Notes: generated from the letters alone by a model not told the origin. A stretch of DNA of 64,000 bases from Tomocerus qinae (GCA_020055645.1 CM034548.1:806001-870000), one strand, 5' to 3'. Shown: positions 47,352 to 58,735, counted from the first letter of the stretch. Translations and numbers: made by a program.

Positions 47352-49094
47352 GAGCTAGATGCCAAAGACACTGGAAACCTCCGATGGACCTTCCGTCCAA
47401 CTCCCCCGCCTAAAACCGCCAGCATTCTCTTTCGAAAATACTCCACTCTCGGGGTCCGTCGAATTAAAAACACACAAACCACAGAATCTAATCTAGAGAA
47501 ATATTAGCGAACAGTTGCCACTCTACCTTCGCTAAGCGAGAGTTGAATTCCTGTTGTGGGGCACTATGACACAAAAAAATTCTTTTGAACTTCTGACAAA
47601 AAGTGATCATACGAAGGCAATTTTTCATTTATTTCGAACCGCTCAACTAAAATTTACTGTGATTCTAAATTTCTAGATTTTGTAAAAGTAACTTAAAAAA
47701 TGCCATTTTAATCAATGGGCGGGAAATGATGATCCCTCTCCAGTTATTTACACAACAGGGGATATTGCAAATATTTGTGTGATACACTGTAAGTGTGACC
47801 GTTGTGTTCTAAAGGCTAAGGTATAGGTATAGTTAATACACAGGACAGCATGTACGCTTCTTCTACAGTCCGGAAACTTATTTTTCCGACTGAAGTACTG
47901 GAATATGAGATCTGGGCAGACAGACGTCTCAACTCACCCAGCCCGTCTTATGCAAATCCGGGACAAGAGACAACCACTGCGTAAACTAAGAACTTAGACA
48001 CTGAAAACACTGTGAACACCACAAAAAATTTCCTGGGACAATTTCCATTTTTAAACGTGGAAACTCTAGCAGACTCGTATTAAGTTTGTGTGTAGTGATA
48101 CCATAACAATTAATTGCACCAGTTGATTTTTTAACAAAACTGCAAATAAATCTAATCAGTGTTCACTCCGGAAAATACCCTTATGATTGAGGTACTGAGT
48201 TTCCTTGTTCAACAGTCGTACATACATTGAACGTTGGACCCTACAAAAAGAGCAAAATTAAGAGTAGTCAGAAGATATTCCTAAGATAATCACTAGTGAT
48301 AGATAGAAGTGCAGTGGGTGAGTATGGAAGAGGAGTCGTGAAAGAAGAGATGCATCCAAATGATCCAACGAAGATGGCCAATAAATGGCAATTGGCAACT
48401 CGAGACTAGAGTACAGACTTGGAGGCTGATGCTGAGAACGTAGCTAGCTACTACGTACTCACTCTGCCTGTAGTCTGTACTATATACTCTACTACACACA
48501 CATAGACACACCAACAGCCGCAATATTCAATGGCATACAAATGCAGACTCGTCTGTTTGTTGTTCAGAAAGGGTGAGAGAGGTCGAGCGAGAGTCGAGAC
48601 GCTCTCCACCACTAAACTGACGCAGCAAAATATTACTACTCCTGTCTGCTACTCTACACAGCAACAAGTTCCACAAACATTCTTCCATTCTACCTGCAGA
48701 CCTACGCTCTTCAATAATAAATATCGATAAACATGCAAGTGTTTTAAAAAAATGTGAATCAAACAAATGTGATCACGATTTTAAATGTCACAATGTTCCA
48801 ATTAAAATAATTATGTAGTGGGTTTGGCTTTGGTCTTACATTTTTAATTTGGCAGAATTGCCCCCGTTTATACTTCGTAATGAATTGTTTGTATTGAAAC
48901 TTGTTTAGTGAACCATTTTCAATCTACAAGTAAAACACATCGGTTTTTTGAAACTGTAGTGTATAAACTTCGCACATTCAGAAAAATATTATAATATTTC
49001 ATAAAATCATGAGTTATAAGAAATATAAAAATTGGCATACTGGGTGACTTGAGACATGAGAAGCGCTGTTTACACAGTTAACAGACTTAAGAGC
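47352..49094. other. 5' flank of the host gene
   Basis: No further coding exon recognised upstream of 47351. CA-rich and GAGAG-rich stretches at 48480-48600 could belong to a promoter or 5' UTR exon, but no TATA box or initiator stands out. Confidence 0.35.
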
Positions 49095-49208
49095 TGCATA
49101 TTATTAATGTTTTCTTTTCAATAATGTACCCCAACGCATACCTTCATGTGCTAAATTTAGTACATAGTGGTATGCGTTAGGGTACATTATCGAAAACATT
49201 AATTTGCA
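49095..49208. mobile_element. Small inverted-repeat element
   Basis: TATTAATGTTTTC, AATAATGTACCCCAACGCAT and ACC at the left mirror GGTATGCGTTAGGGTACATT and GAAAACATTAATTTGCA at the right. 114 bp, TGCA at both ends. Confidence 0.75.
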
Positions 49209-49495
49209 CAGATTCAGAGTACATATTACTTACAAAACAGAGTCTAGAAGTAGTGGACAGTGGATGGAACTTGGAAATGTCGACTCATGGCTTGTGAAAT
49301 GCAAGGCATGAAAAATGCAGGTGAAATGTAAATAACCATAGTTTTGGTTTGGAGACAAAGGTAACAGTGACAGTAACTGAACAGTTAATATTTCAGTTTA
49401 AAAATAAACACGTATATTTCAAAGTAAAAATCTAGTAGTAGTCATATCTAATTTCGCAAATAAAGTAGAAAAATAATGTTTAAAATTAAAAATGT
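49209..49495. other. Non-coding
   Basis: No feature recognised before the satellite. Confidence 0.3.
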
Positions 49496-50700
49496 TTTCT
49501 AAAACACTAAAATAGGCAAAATGTGTTCTAAAAAGCTAAAATAGGCAAAATGTGTTCTAAAAAACTAAAATAGACAAGATGTTTTCTAAAAAAACTAAAA
49601 TAGGAAAAATGTGTTCTAAAAAACTAAAATAGACAAAATGTGTTCTAAAAAACTAAAATAGACAAAATGTGTTTTAAAAAACTAAAATAGACAAAATGTG
49701 TTCTAAAAAATGTAAAATGGACAAAATGTGTTCTAAAAAACCAAAATATACAAAATGTGTTCTAAAAAATGTAAAATGGACAAAATGTGTTCTAAAAAAT
49801 GTAAAATGGACAAAATGTGTTCTAAAAAATGTAAAATGGACAAAATGTGTTCTAAAAAATGTAAAATGGACAAAATGTGTTCTAAAAAATGTAAAATGGA
49901 CAAAATGTGTTCTAAAAAATGTAAAATGGACAAAATGTGTTCTAAAAAACCAAAGTAGACAAAATGTGTTCTAAAAATCTAAAATAGACAAAATGTGTTT
50001 TAAAAAAACTAAAATAGACTAAATGTGTTCTAAAAACCTAAAATAAACAAAATGTGTTCTAAAAACCTAAAATAGACAAAATGTGTTTTAAAAAAACTAA
50101 AATAGACTAAATGTGTTCTAAAAACCTAAAATAAACAAAATGTGTTCTAAAAACTAAAATAGACAAAATGTGTTCTAAAAATCTAAAATAGACAAAATGT
50201 GTTCTAAAAACCTAAAATAAACAAAATGTGTTCTAAAAACCTAAAATATACAAAATGTTTTTAAAAAAAACTAAAATAGACTAAATGTGTTCTAAAATAC
50301 TAAAATAGATAAAATGTGTTCTAAAAACTAAACTGGACAAAATGTGTTCTAAAAACCTAAAATAAACAAAATGTGTTCTAAAAACTCAAATAAACAAAAT
50401 GTGCTCTAAAAACCTAAAATATACAAAATGTTTTAAAAAAAACTAAAATAGACTAAATGTGTTCTAAAAAACTAAAATAGATAAAATGTGTTCTAAAAAC
50501 CAAACTGGACAAAATGTGGTCTAAAAATCTAAAATAGACAAAATGTGTTCTAAAAAACTAAAATAGACAAAATGTATTCTAAAAAACTAAAATAGACAAA
50601 ATGTGTTCTAAAAAACTAAAATAGACAAAATGTGTTCTAAGAAACTGAAATAGACAAAATGTGTTTCAAAAAGCTAAAATAGATAAAATGTGTTTCTAAA
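49496..50700. repeat. About 30-bp satellite
   Basis: Unit AAATAGACAAAATGTGTTCT followed by AAAAAACTA, 28-31 bp, about 41 copies. In 49696-49960 a uniform 30-bp variant (AAAATGTAAAATGGAC) gives a ten-residue repeat CSKKCKMDKM on the plus strand and ILHFLEHILS on the minus. The uniform patch in a diverged array suggests local homogenisation. Confidence 0.92.
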
Positions 50701-50815
50701 GACAAAAATTGATAGTCGTTTTGTTAGCCATTGATGCTAATTAGTTTTCGAAGTAAAATTTTGAAAATTCATTCTTCTCAACCAAATTACAAAATCCTCT
50801 TCTTTGAGCCATTAC

Positions 50816-51772
50816 CAGGGTGCGGATATGTAGGTATTTAAAGCTCCAAAAAAGTAGGCGAAAAGGTGAATAAATAGATTCTTAAAATTGGAAAAATAGG
50901 TACCCAAAATTGGAAAAATAGGTACCTAAAAATGGTAAAATAGGTACCTAAAATTGGAAAAATAGATGCCTAAAATTGGAAAAATAGATACCTAAAATTG
51001 GAAAAATGGGTACCCAAAATTGCAAAAATAGATACCCAAATTTGGAAAAATGGGTACCTAAAACTATGAAAACAGTTTTTTTTAATTGTGTAAAAATCTG
51101 TTTACAAAGTGGTTTTTTAAAATAACTAAAATTTCATTTAAAATAACATTTCGCTTAATCTGTGTATTTAATTGCCACGGATAAACCTTAAAATTATTTT
51201 TTCTTATCTTATAAGAAACATTTTTGATGTAGTTTTATTAAAATAAAACACCATAATCAATTCTAAATTTCTATTGTCATTCATTGTCTTTGAGTGGCTA
51301 ATAATATTTTGTCCATCTGAAATCGTTTTCAGGGATTGGTACATTCCATTTTTGGAAAATATAGCGTATAATCTGGTGTAGACGTTTTTATGAGCTTTCC
51401 CACTCACTTCCGCCGATTCACTATAATTGGCAATCTTATTCTTAAACAAAGTATTAGTTAAAAAGCGAAATTAGCGGACATAATTGGTTAAAAAATCTTT
51501 GTTAGAAGCAAAAAGATTCCAGAATTAAACTTTTTTGTAATTTTGCTTATCTTTTTGAATGTAATTTTTAAAAAATCCCAAAAATTGCGAAAATAGGTGA
51601 AAAAAGGTTTTTACGGCAAAATAGGGTAAAACCTTTTATTAGGTGCAATTTCCCAAAATAGGTTAAAAAAGTGGGTATTTTTCGCTTTCTAATATCTCCA
51701 ATCGTCCTTGTAGTCTTGGAGTGATAGCTGTGTCCAGGAAAAAAGGTTTTTTACCTAACTATCCGTACCCTG
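50816..51772. mobile_element. hAT-type element with AAATAGGTACC word repeats
   Basis: Ends CAGGGTGCGGATA and, inverted, CAGGGTACGGATA. Perfect 8-bp duplication GCCATTAC at 50808-50815 and 51773-51780. The left third holds about nine copies of a 22-bp word (GGAAAAATAGGTACCTAAAA); AATAGGTGAAAAAAGG and related words lie at the right. An 81-codon minus frame in the middle matches nothing recognised. Confidence 0.88.
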
Positions 51773-51780
51773 GCCATTAC

Positions 51781-52495
51781 ATGTCTTCGTAGCTATCGTA
51801 GAACTTGAGTTCTATCGACACAAATGAGTTAAGTTGAGTACCATATTTGCATTGGGTCTTAAGGGTAATACACGGCTCCTGAATAAGCGTTCTCATGTGT
51901 ATTGTGCTTCAAATGATCATGGTAACTCAATAAATACTCTAAGCAAAATTTTTTGGTAAGAAATTTTGTAAACTCTGATTCTTCAATATTTTCCAAAAAG
52001 TTCGTAGTTTAAGAAAAATTATTTGTTTCAAAAAGAGTGGTACTGGTCAGAATGTGGCGCAGTTTATTTGACTAACACTTTTGACGAGAAGAAAAGAATT
52101 TTACAAAATATTGGAGGCAAAAGTCCTAGGTATTCAATCAGAGTTTCCAATAATTCCTACCAAAGAATTTCGCATAAGGTATTTATTGAGTTAATCCATG
52201 ATCATTTGAAATTTTGGAATTTGAATGTAAAGTACAGACAAAAAATGGGAAGAACGACTCAGTGCAGTGCAAATCGCGCGCTTTACTAGTCTGTCGAAGG
52301 AGGCGGCGGCAGAGTACAACATAGAATGTAGAGCTATACAAACTAATGCTTACGTTAGCACATTCGTACGGTTGCGTAAGCAAAAACCCTCGTGAAGGGC
52401 CGCGTGTACTGGTTACCCTTCTGGTTCTACGGGTTTTCACCTTTTACTAAATACTGTCCACTCTCGTGCCGTAGAGAAGCATAAAACATGAACTC
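51781..52495. other. Non-coding
   Basis: 51781-51815 continues the foldback arm interrupted by the hAT-type element. Short frames at 52023-52440 match nothing recognised. Confidence 0.35.
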
Positions 52496-52649
52496 ATCCT
52501 AGCCCAATTCCTATGTACTAGATGAATAATTTATTTTTGTGGGAACAGTGTCTCGGATGTAGTCTATCCGAGACGGTAACAGAAGGTTAATTGTTCCCAC
52601 CAAAAATAATTTAAATTATTCATCTAGTACATAGGAGTTGGGCTAGGAT
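52496..52649. mobile_element. Inverted-repeat element with TCTCGGAT hairpin core, short form
   Basis: ATCCTAGCCCAATTCCTATG and GTACTAGATGAATAATTTA pair with the right side. The centre holds GGGAACAGTGTCTCGGATGT then AGTCTATCCGAGACGG, itself a hairpin. Confidence 0.78.
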
Positions 52650-54455
52650 CGGGAATAAAGAAATGGGCTTATTGGACTACAAGCGCAATCAAATTAGTCG
52701 CAAACTTTTCATTTCAGGTTTTCCTAATTGCTCTTGGTAATAAAGTGACATCTTACTCATTGATATAAATCTACTCAGCATCTAATATCTGAAAATCGTG
52801 ATTTGACCTTTTGGGGTCACTTTTGAGGATTTTGTAAAGATGCCAAAAAGAAAGAGGAGAAAAATATCTAGTGAACCTAGAGCTTACTTTTCTCAATTAC
52901 GCCATTAGTAACGACTACAAATTGAATGTATCTGTCTCACAGGCTCTTTTGCATGCATTAACTTTTGCAAAAAATGGCTCAACTTTTTAATTTCAAAAAT
53001 CAAAAAATACTATTTTATTTATTTTAAAAAAATTATAAATACTAGGTTCACTAGACAATAAGTCGAAGAATCTTCAATTTCAAATTTGGGTTCGTATGCC
53101 TAGTGGTATGGAGGTAGACGGATTTTGTGAAACGTAATGGAAAGCCGTAAACGCAACTCAAGTTGGGTTTGTAGCCAACAAGTTTATTAGGAATCACTGA
53201 ATCACTACAACATATGCACACCACAGAGTTTTCGCAGTGTGGGTAGATAATTGACTTTCTTATACACGTCCCATGGTAGTTGTTACCAGTTACCAAAATT
53301 TTCAGGAATGTAAAATCGATAAGATATCGGTGATCGGGATTACGGAAAAACGGACAAATATAACAAAAATGCTAAAGAAAAGAGTAGACAAGCAATCAAG
53401 AAACACCTTTTTGTATTTGTAATTGCATATGTGAACAAATAATCAAATGGATTCATTTCTTAAATGAATTTCCCTACTCAAAGCCAAAACTTTCAAAGTG
53501 AATTTCAGATGCTTTCAGAAATGGATTATAAAAATCCGGGTTCCATGCTCAACTTCAAAATCTTATTCTGAAAAGGAAATTTTACTGTACGTTACGTTCA
53601 GCCGATTTCAGGGAATCATATTCGGGCAACGTCTCTACACTCTACACGTCCTTATAAGGATACTGAACGGTGTTGTGATGATGGTGTGCGGTTATAAAGC
53701 TATAGCAGACACTGAAGGTACTTACTCAGTATTTTAAATAGTGTTGAAATGTATTAAATAGTTGATAATGTTTTTGTCGTTAGGGCGACCGCGTGGCAGT
53801 GTCAGGATTTTTCAGGATGAGGACAATCTAAAGTAGATAGGTTCAATTCAAGTACTGATTCCGACCTTAGTTGTGGATGGATGAGATGACGACTTTTAGT
53901 ACATAGGTAGGGTGGGTGACTCCCGCCCGCCGGTGTACGAGTGTGTGCTGCCGCCGTTGTTCGGAGTGTCTTGTCTCGTCTCTCCTCTCAGGTTTCCTCT
54001 CACCCGCTCACTCCCTTGGCTAATGCAAAACTATTTTGGGCAAATTTTTCGCACACATTTACTACAGCAAGCAGCATCCATTACATCTTTTTGTGGTTCT
54101 ATCTATTCTGGTGCACATGAACCTTTTTTTGTAGCTTTTCCACCTATTCTGATCCACATTTAGTCTTTCCTCTGTCCAATTCTCAAGATATCGAGCGCAA
54201 ATATATACTGTCGCATGCAGCCGATGTACTTTAATATTATATTTAGCTTGTGTATACAACAGCAACAAACTAATATCATTACTCTATTTGCTTAGGTATA
54301 TATTTCACTACGATTCTTATCCTGACGAGTCTTAGAGCCATTCACACAAGGCAACTCACATACAGGCTTTATTCAAAACAGTTTATGAACGATCCACAAG
54401 CATATAAATATTGTGTTGAATTTCAGCTGACTTAGTGTCGCTGCAACGCTGCAAG
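52650..54455. other. Non-coding
   Basis: A GC-rich patch at 53905-54020 (CCCGCCCGCCGGTG, then a pyrimidine run ending in CAG) could be an exon edge or CpG-like element. No frame around it is convincing. Confidence 0.35.
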
Positions 54456-54705
54456 TCAAGTTCTACGATAGCTACGGAAACAAGTAAATAGCTCAAAAAA
54501 AGAATTTTGTAACTTGGTTTCGGGCGCAAAACAAATTCGAAATTTTATTTCGATAACAAATTTTTAAGGCATTTGAAATTGACATCAGTACGGCTGCCAC
54601 AGCACAAATTTCGAAAAATCGTCCGCGCCCGGAACCAAGTTACAAAATTCTCTTTTTTTGAGCTATTACTTGCTTTCGTAACTATCGTACAAATGGCAAA
54701 TGGAG
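54456..54705. mobile_element. Foldback element, uninterrupted relative of the 50781/51773 flanks
   Basis: Left TACGATAGCTACGGAAACAA, TAGCTCAAAAAAAGAATTTT and GTAACTTGG are mirrored by CCAAGTTACAAAATTC, TTTTTTTGAGCTATTACTTG and CGTAACTATCGTA on the right. Confidence 0.75.
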
Positions 54706-55130
54706 GATCACTGCAAATAAATTTCGAAAATGAATTACATGTAATTTGGTACAAAAAACAACTCCTGTAAGTTCGGGCATCCTTACTTAGGTGCCGTACT
54801 AGTGCAACCGTTGCAGTGACGTGGGATTGTGAGTGGGATAATTGAAATTACGTTTATTATTGTTTTTCCTTATCCTCACTCACAGCCGGTCATGGTTACT
54901 CCAACAATCAGGTGTCATGCTCGAAAACTTTTGGCAAATTTTCCAGCTAAATCAACCTTTTGACCCTGACAATTTTCATCACCCATGAATCACTATATAG
55001 TTACAGGTAAAAAACCGGATTAGGAATACAACATGCAAATAAATAAAAAATCCTCAATTTTGTAACATGGCATTACCTCATCTACACTTAATTGGTCGCC
55101 ATTAACCACACAACTCACACCATACATCAA
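54706..55130. other. Non-coding
   Basis: Nothing recognised. Confidence 0.3.
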
Positions 55131-55493
55131 TTAACGTCTTTCCATATTACCACATTCTAACGCAACGTCACTGTACTTGATGAATATTTAAATTTATTAT
55201 GGTGGGAACAGTGTCTCGGATGTAGTTTATCCGAGACGGTAGTAGAAGGGTACAAGTTGTTCCCCACCAAAGATGTAGTTCAAACTAACTCACACCACCT
55301 TTTCTGACTAGTACAGTCAATCAGGTTCTAGCTGGGTTAGTTTGCACTACATCTTGGTGGGGAACAACTTGTACCCTTCTACTACCGTCTCGGATAAACT
55401 ACATCCGAGACACTGTTCCCACCAAAATAAATTTAAATATTCATCAAGTACAGTGCCGTTGCGTTAGAATGCGGTAATATGGAAAGACGGTAA
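55131..55493. mobile_element. Long foldback with TCTCGGAT hairpin core, long form
   Basis: About 150-bp arms from CGTCTTTCCATATTACC through CTAACGCAACG, GTACTTGATGAATATTTAAA, GTGGGAACAGTGTCTCGG and TTGTTCCCCACCAA, then the mirror image. Each arm carries its own TCTCGGAT-ATCCGAGA hairpin. Arms are nearly identical. Confidence 0.82.
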
Positions 55494-55734
55494 TTCCATT
55501 CCATTCTCATCCCAGCATTTCCAACTGCAACAGAATTGGAAATTGAAATGTTTGATAGCATGTACCCAGTGCGACACGAACGTAAGTGGTATTGACAGTG
55601 AGCCATTGGAGAACTCGTAGGATTTTGGTTAAATCCGGAATTAAAGTCTACAGTGGCTCATAGTCGGCCACAGCGGAATTACAGTGTCTCCAACCATGTG
55701 TGGAAGTAACTTATCTGCTTTGTATTAGTTTACC

Positions 55735-56552
55735 CTTTCCGTCTGTCTGTCCGCGCGGTTATCCCTGCGCCCTGTGCACGATAACTTTGGAATAATTTCA
55801 GCTAGACGGTTCAAATTTTCAGGGTAGCTTCTTGAGGTAAAAAGGAAGACCGTGCTCGTAGGCAAGATCGGTCACACCCTCTGACTGGGGGAGGAGTTCA
55901 AAAATTACAAAAATCGACCTAACTTCGGTAATAACAAAACGTTTCAAAATCGACATAAAACGAGGTTTATATGTTTGACCCAAGGGGTAACTGTAATCTA
56001 TTTAATAGTGTTCCAGGACCCTTTTTGCTGTCTAACAAGCTATTGCACGACTTTGTGCGATGAACAGAACGGAAATTACATCGATTTTCATTATATTTAT
56101 GTTTTTCATCTTTTCCCCTAACAGGGGCATGTTGTAGCATATTTTAGTGGTGTCCGTAAACCTGTCAGCTTTCAATCGAGCTATTGCATGACTTCGTACG
56201 ATGAATAAAGAATGAAAGTTATGTCGATTTTCAGTTATCTTCAATTTTCACCTACTTCCTCTATCGGGGGATGATTGTAACCTGTTCAGTAGTGTAGCAA
56301 AACATGTCAGCTGTCAAACAAGCTATTACACGACGTTGTAGGATATGAATAGAACTAAAGTTACGTCGATTTTTAGTAATTTTTAATTTTTAAACCCCTC
56401 CCCCGATCAGGGGGTGAGACCGATCTTGCCCATATTACAAACTTAGGCTTTATTTTTACCTCAAAAAGCTACCCTGAAAATTTGAACTGCCTAGCTCAAA
56501 CCGTTATAATGTTATCCTGCAAAGGGATTAACAGACAGACAACCAGACCAAA
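55735..56552. mobile_element. GTCT-type dispersed repeat, symmetric copy
   Basis: Left GTCTGTCTGTCCGCGCGG, GATAACTTTGGAAT, GGTTCAAATTTTCAGGGTAG and CACACCCTCTGACTGGGGGA are mirrored on the right by CCCCCGATCAGGGGGTGAG, CTACCCTGAAAATTTGAAC and TTAACAGACAGACAACC. The middle has tandem, alternately degraded units with AGTTACGTCGATTTTTAGT and TGTCAAACAAGCTATTACACG. Confidence 0.78.
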
Positions 56553-56840
56553 GTGTAAGAAAAGGTATTAGGATTAGGGGCATCAGATATTTGTTGTTAT
56601 CATCATCAGTATATAATAAAAATATTTATTCTTATGTTCTATGTATCCATGTCTCTTGGACTTTGCGGCTTTTTGTTGAAATGCGCAAACGCATAACAAT
56701 GAGCCCGCCACGGGTTAAAAGTATTTCGAAATAAACCAATACACATGATTATGCTGGATGCCTATCTTTGGAAATCGAGTCACTCATGCTGGGGTTACTA
56801 GTATGTACAATAACTGTTATTGAATACAATACAGCCCTAC
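56553..56840. other. Non-coding
   Basis: Nothing recognised. Confidence 0.3.
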
Positions 56841-56848
56841 CTAGTGGC

Positions 56849-57097
56849 CAGTACTGTATTTAGAAATCGATTTCGGTGGGGGCTATGATATCATAGGACA
56901 ATATCTATTAGGCATAATCGCGCGAAGCGCGAAAATTTTTGGCTTATTTTGTCTAAAATGAGTCAAAAATAGCCTAAAAATCACATAAAATCGCGCGAAG
57001 CGCGAAATTTTTTGGTATTTTGAAAAAAATTTTCCTTTTTTCTTGGATTTCGGGGGGGGCTTTAGCCCCCAAAGCCCACCCCCTCAATACAGCCTTG
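56849..57097. mobile_element. hAT-type miniature element, complete GCGCGAAGCGC copy
   Basis: Ends CAGTACTGTATTTAG and, inverted, CAAGGCTGTATTGAG. Perfect 8-bp duplication CTAGTGGC at 56841-56848 and 57098-57105. Contains AAATCGATTTCGGTGGGGGC, two CGCGCGAAGCGCGAAA blocks and GATTTCGGGGGGGGC. Opposite orientation to the copy at 44589. Confidence 0.88.
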
Positions 57098-57108
57098 CTA
57101 GTGGCCAT

Positions 57109-57336
57109 AGAATACAGATGGTGGCTGTGAAGCTGGCGCTTCACTATAGAAGACCAGCTTCCATAAGAGAAATGGTCCACACTTAGAATACACGTAGTTA
57201 CATACGAGAGCCAATGAGAGAGCGGCTGCGTCCGACCAATAGCAAAACGGCTGCGTACCTTGTAGCAACAGCAAGGAACTCTTGATGAGAGATATACTTG
57301 GGAGACGTATAGAAGCCTAAGCTGGTCTTCCTTATT
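57109..57336. mobile_element. Insertion between 16-bp direct repeats
   Basis: CCTTGCTAGTGGCCAT lies at 57093-57108 and 57337-57352. The repeat includes the tip of the adjacent hAT-type element, so this insertion came later. Interior has GAAGACCAGCTT/AAGCTGGTCTTC near its ends. No poly(A) tail and no ORF; class unknown. Confidence 0.55.
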
Positions 57337-57352
57337 CCTTGCTAGTGGCCAT

Positions 57353-57664
57353 GCCATAAATAACTAGTATAGGAAAAAAAATTGTTAATTAATGTAAGGT
57401 TAGCTTAAGTATCGAATTCCTATTACTTTATGATGATATATTGAATTTTAAAGTCGAAATTTTGGAGTTTTATGGGGTACTAAAATTAGCTTACGTCGAG
57501 TAGAATATAGCACACACCGAAGTGAAAAATAGCCGAAATAAAATTTTAGCCCACGTCGATATAGAAATAAGCTAGCGCCAAAGCATCTGCCCCGCAGGAA
57601 AATAGCCGAATCAAAAGTGGAAATCAGCACAGCATAATTTGGTTGAAATTGGCCAACGCCGAAA
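57353..57664. other. Non-coding
   Basis: A loose repetition of GAAATAAGCTAGCGCC-like and GAAAATAGCCGAA phrases leads into the next array. Confidence 0.35.
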
Positions 57665-57805
57665 AATAAGGGAGAAGTTGCCGAAGCCTAAGTGAGAAGT
57701 TGCCGAAGCCTAAGTGAGAAGTTGCCGAAGCCTAAGTGAGAAGTTGCCGAAGCTTAAGTGAGAAGTTGCCGAAGTCTAAGTGAAAAGTTGCCGAAGCCTA
57801 AGTGT
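57665..57805. repeat. 22-bp tandem repeat
   Basis: About six copies of AGAAGTTGCCGAAGCCTAAG followed by TG, nearly identical. Confidence 0.88.
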
Positions 57806-58468
57806 TGCTGTTCCAAGAGGAAGCATAGCATCAACAATCTAGGAGACGGGCCGGCCATATTTAAATATAACAATGACGAAAACGTAATATTTCTTATGTA
57901 TTTTGGAACATTGAAGGTATGGAAAATATTTTTAATCTTACACAAAAAGATATAAAGGTATTATTAGAGGGGGATATTATTGGTTTGTGCGAAACATTAA
58001 AACAGTAACAAAGTTAAGCTAAAACTTCCACAGGAAATGGAAAATTACGAATCTGTAAATTGTGTCGCAGTGAAATGTAAAGCTAAATGTAGAGCACAAG
58101 GGGAACTGTCCATATTATCCAAAGGTAAACATGTTTTATGTTAAAGTAGTATGAGTCAGGCCCGTGCAACACGTGCACCCGCACTGGGAAGCAAATTTTA
58201 GAGGACGGCAAAATTTTCGGTGTAGACTATATAATTTGACAATTTATTGAAATTAGAATAAGTAAAAATATTGGATAGAAAGAGAATATTACTATAATCT
58301 GAATAGGAATTAGAGAAATATTTTAATAGCAAGAAATCCTTAAGCTTAGCGCTTGTATTTGTTATACAGTATGTATTGAAAGTGGGTATACATAGGAGTT
58401 TATGGGTATACATAGGAGTTTAGTATCCATAGCACTTTCATTGTTAGTTCACAGTACAAAAGCTCAAT

Positions 58469-58735
58469 ATGGAATTTTTACCAGCCAGATTTCCCTTTTA
58501 TTATTTCATTGTTCGTCTCTGTATCCTTCTTTTCGCAATAATTAATGCATTGTTTCAATCTGAAGAACTCAATATGGATAAACTGTCAATAAGTGAGCGA
58601 ATTAAAATTGTAAAGATGCGGACAACAATGTCGTTACGAAAGGTGGCTGAGGAATTCACTATCCTGGAAAGACAGTTAGCATCAGAACAGCTCGGTTTGA
58701 TAGGACTGGTTCCGTCAAAAGCTTGCCAAAAGTAG
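58469..58735 (+). pseudogene. Mariner transposase N-terminal fragment, left arm
   Basis: The frame reaches MDKLSISERIKIVKMR at about 58573 and SLRKVAEEFTILERQLASEQ, then leaves the arm and stops. Only the first DNA-binding helix-turn-helix region is represented. The same fragment is inverted at 59041-59256. The 35 residues before MDKLS (LPARFPFYYFIV...) are upstream TIR sequence and probably not coding. Confidence 0.7.

Noticed and set aside
49696-49974. 92-codon Cys/Lys repeat frame resembling a metal-binding peptide
   Set aside because: It follows exactly the uniform 30-bp units; the flanking diverged units break it at once.
53905-54020. GC-rich patch with a pyrimidine run and CAG, like a splice acceptor
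   Set aside because: No downstream frame with coding character follows.
58020-58145. Short frame with CVAVKCKAKCRAQGE resembling a FLYWCH zinc finger
   Set aside because: Too short and isolated; the cysteine spacing is only suggestive and the final His pair is not clear.
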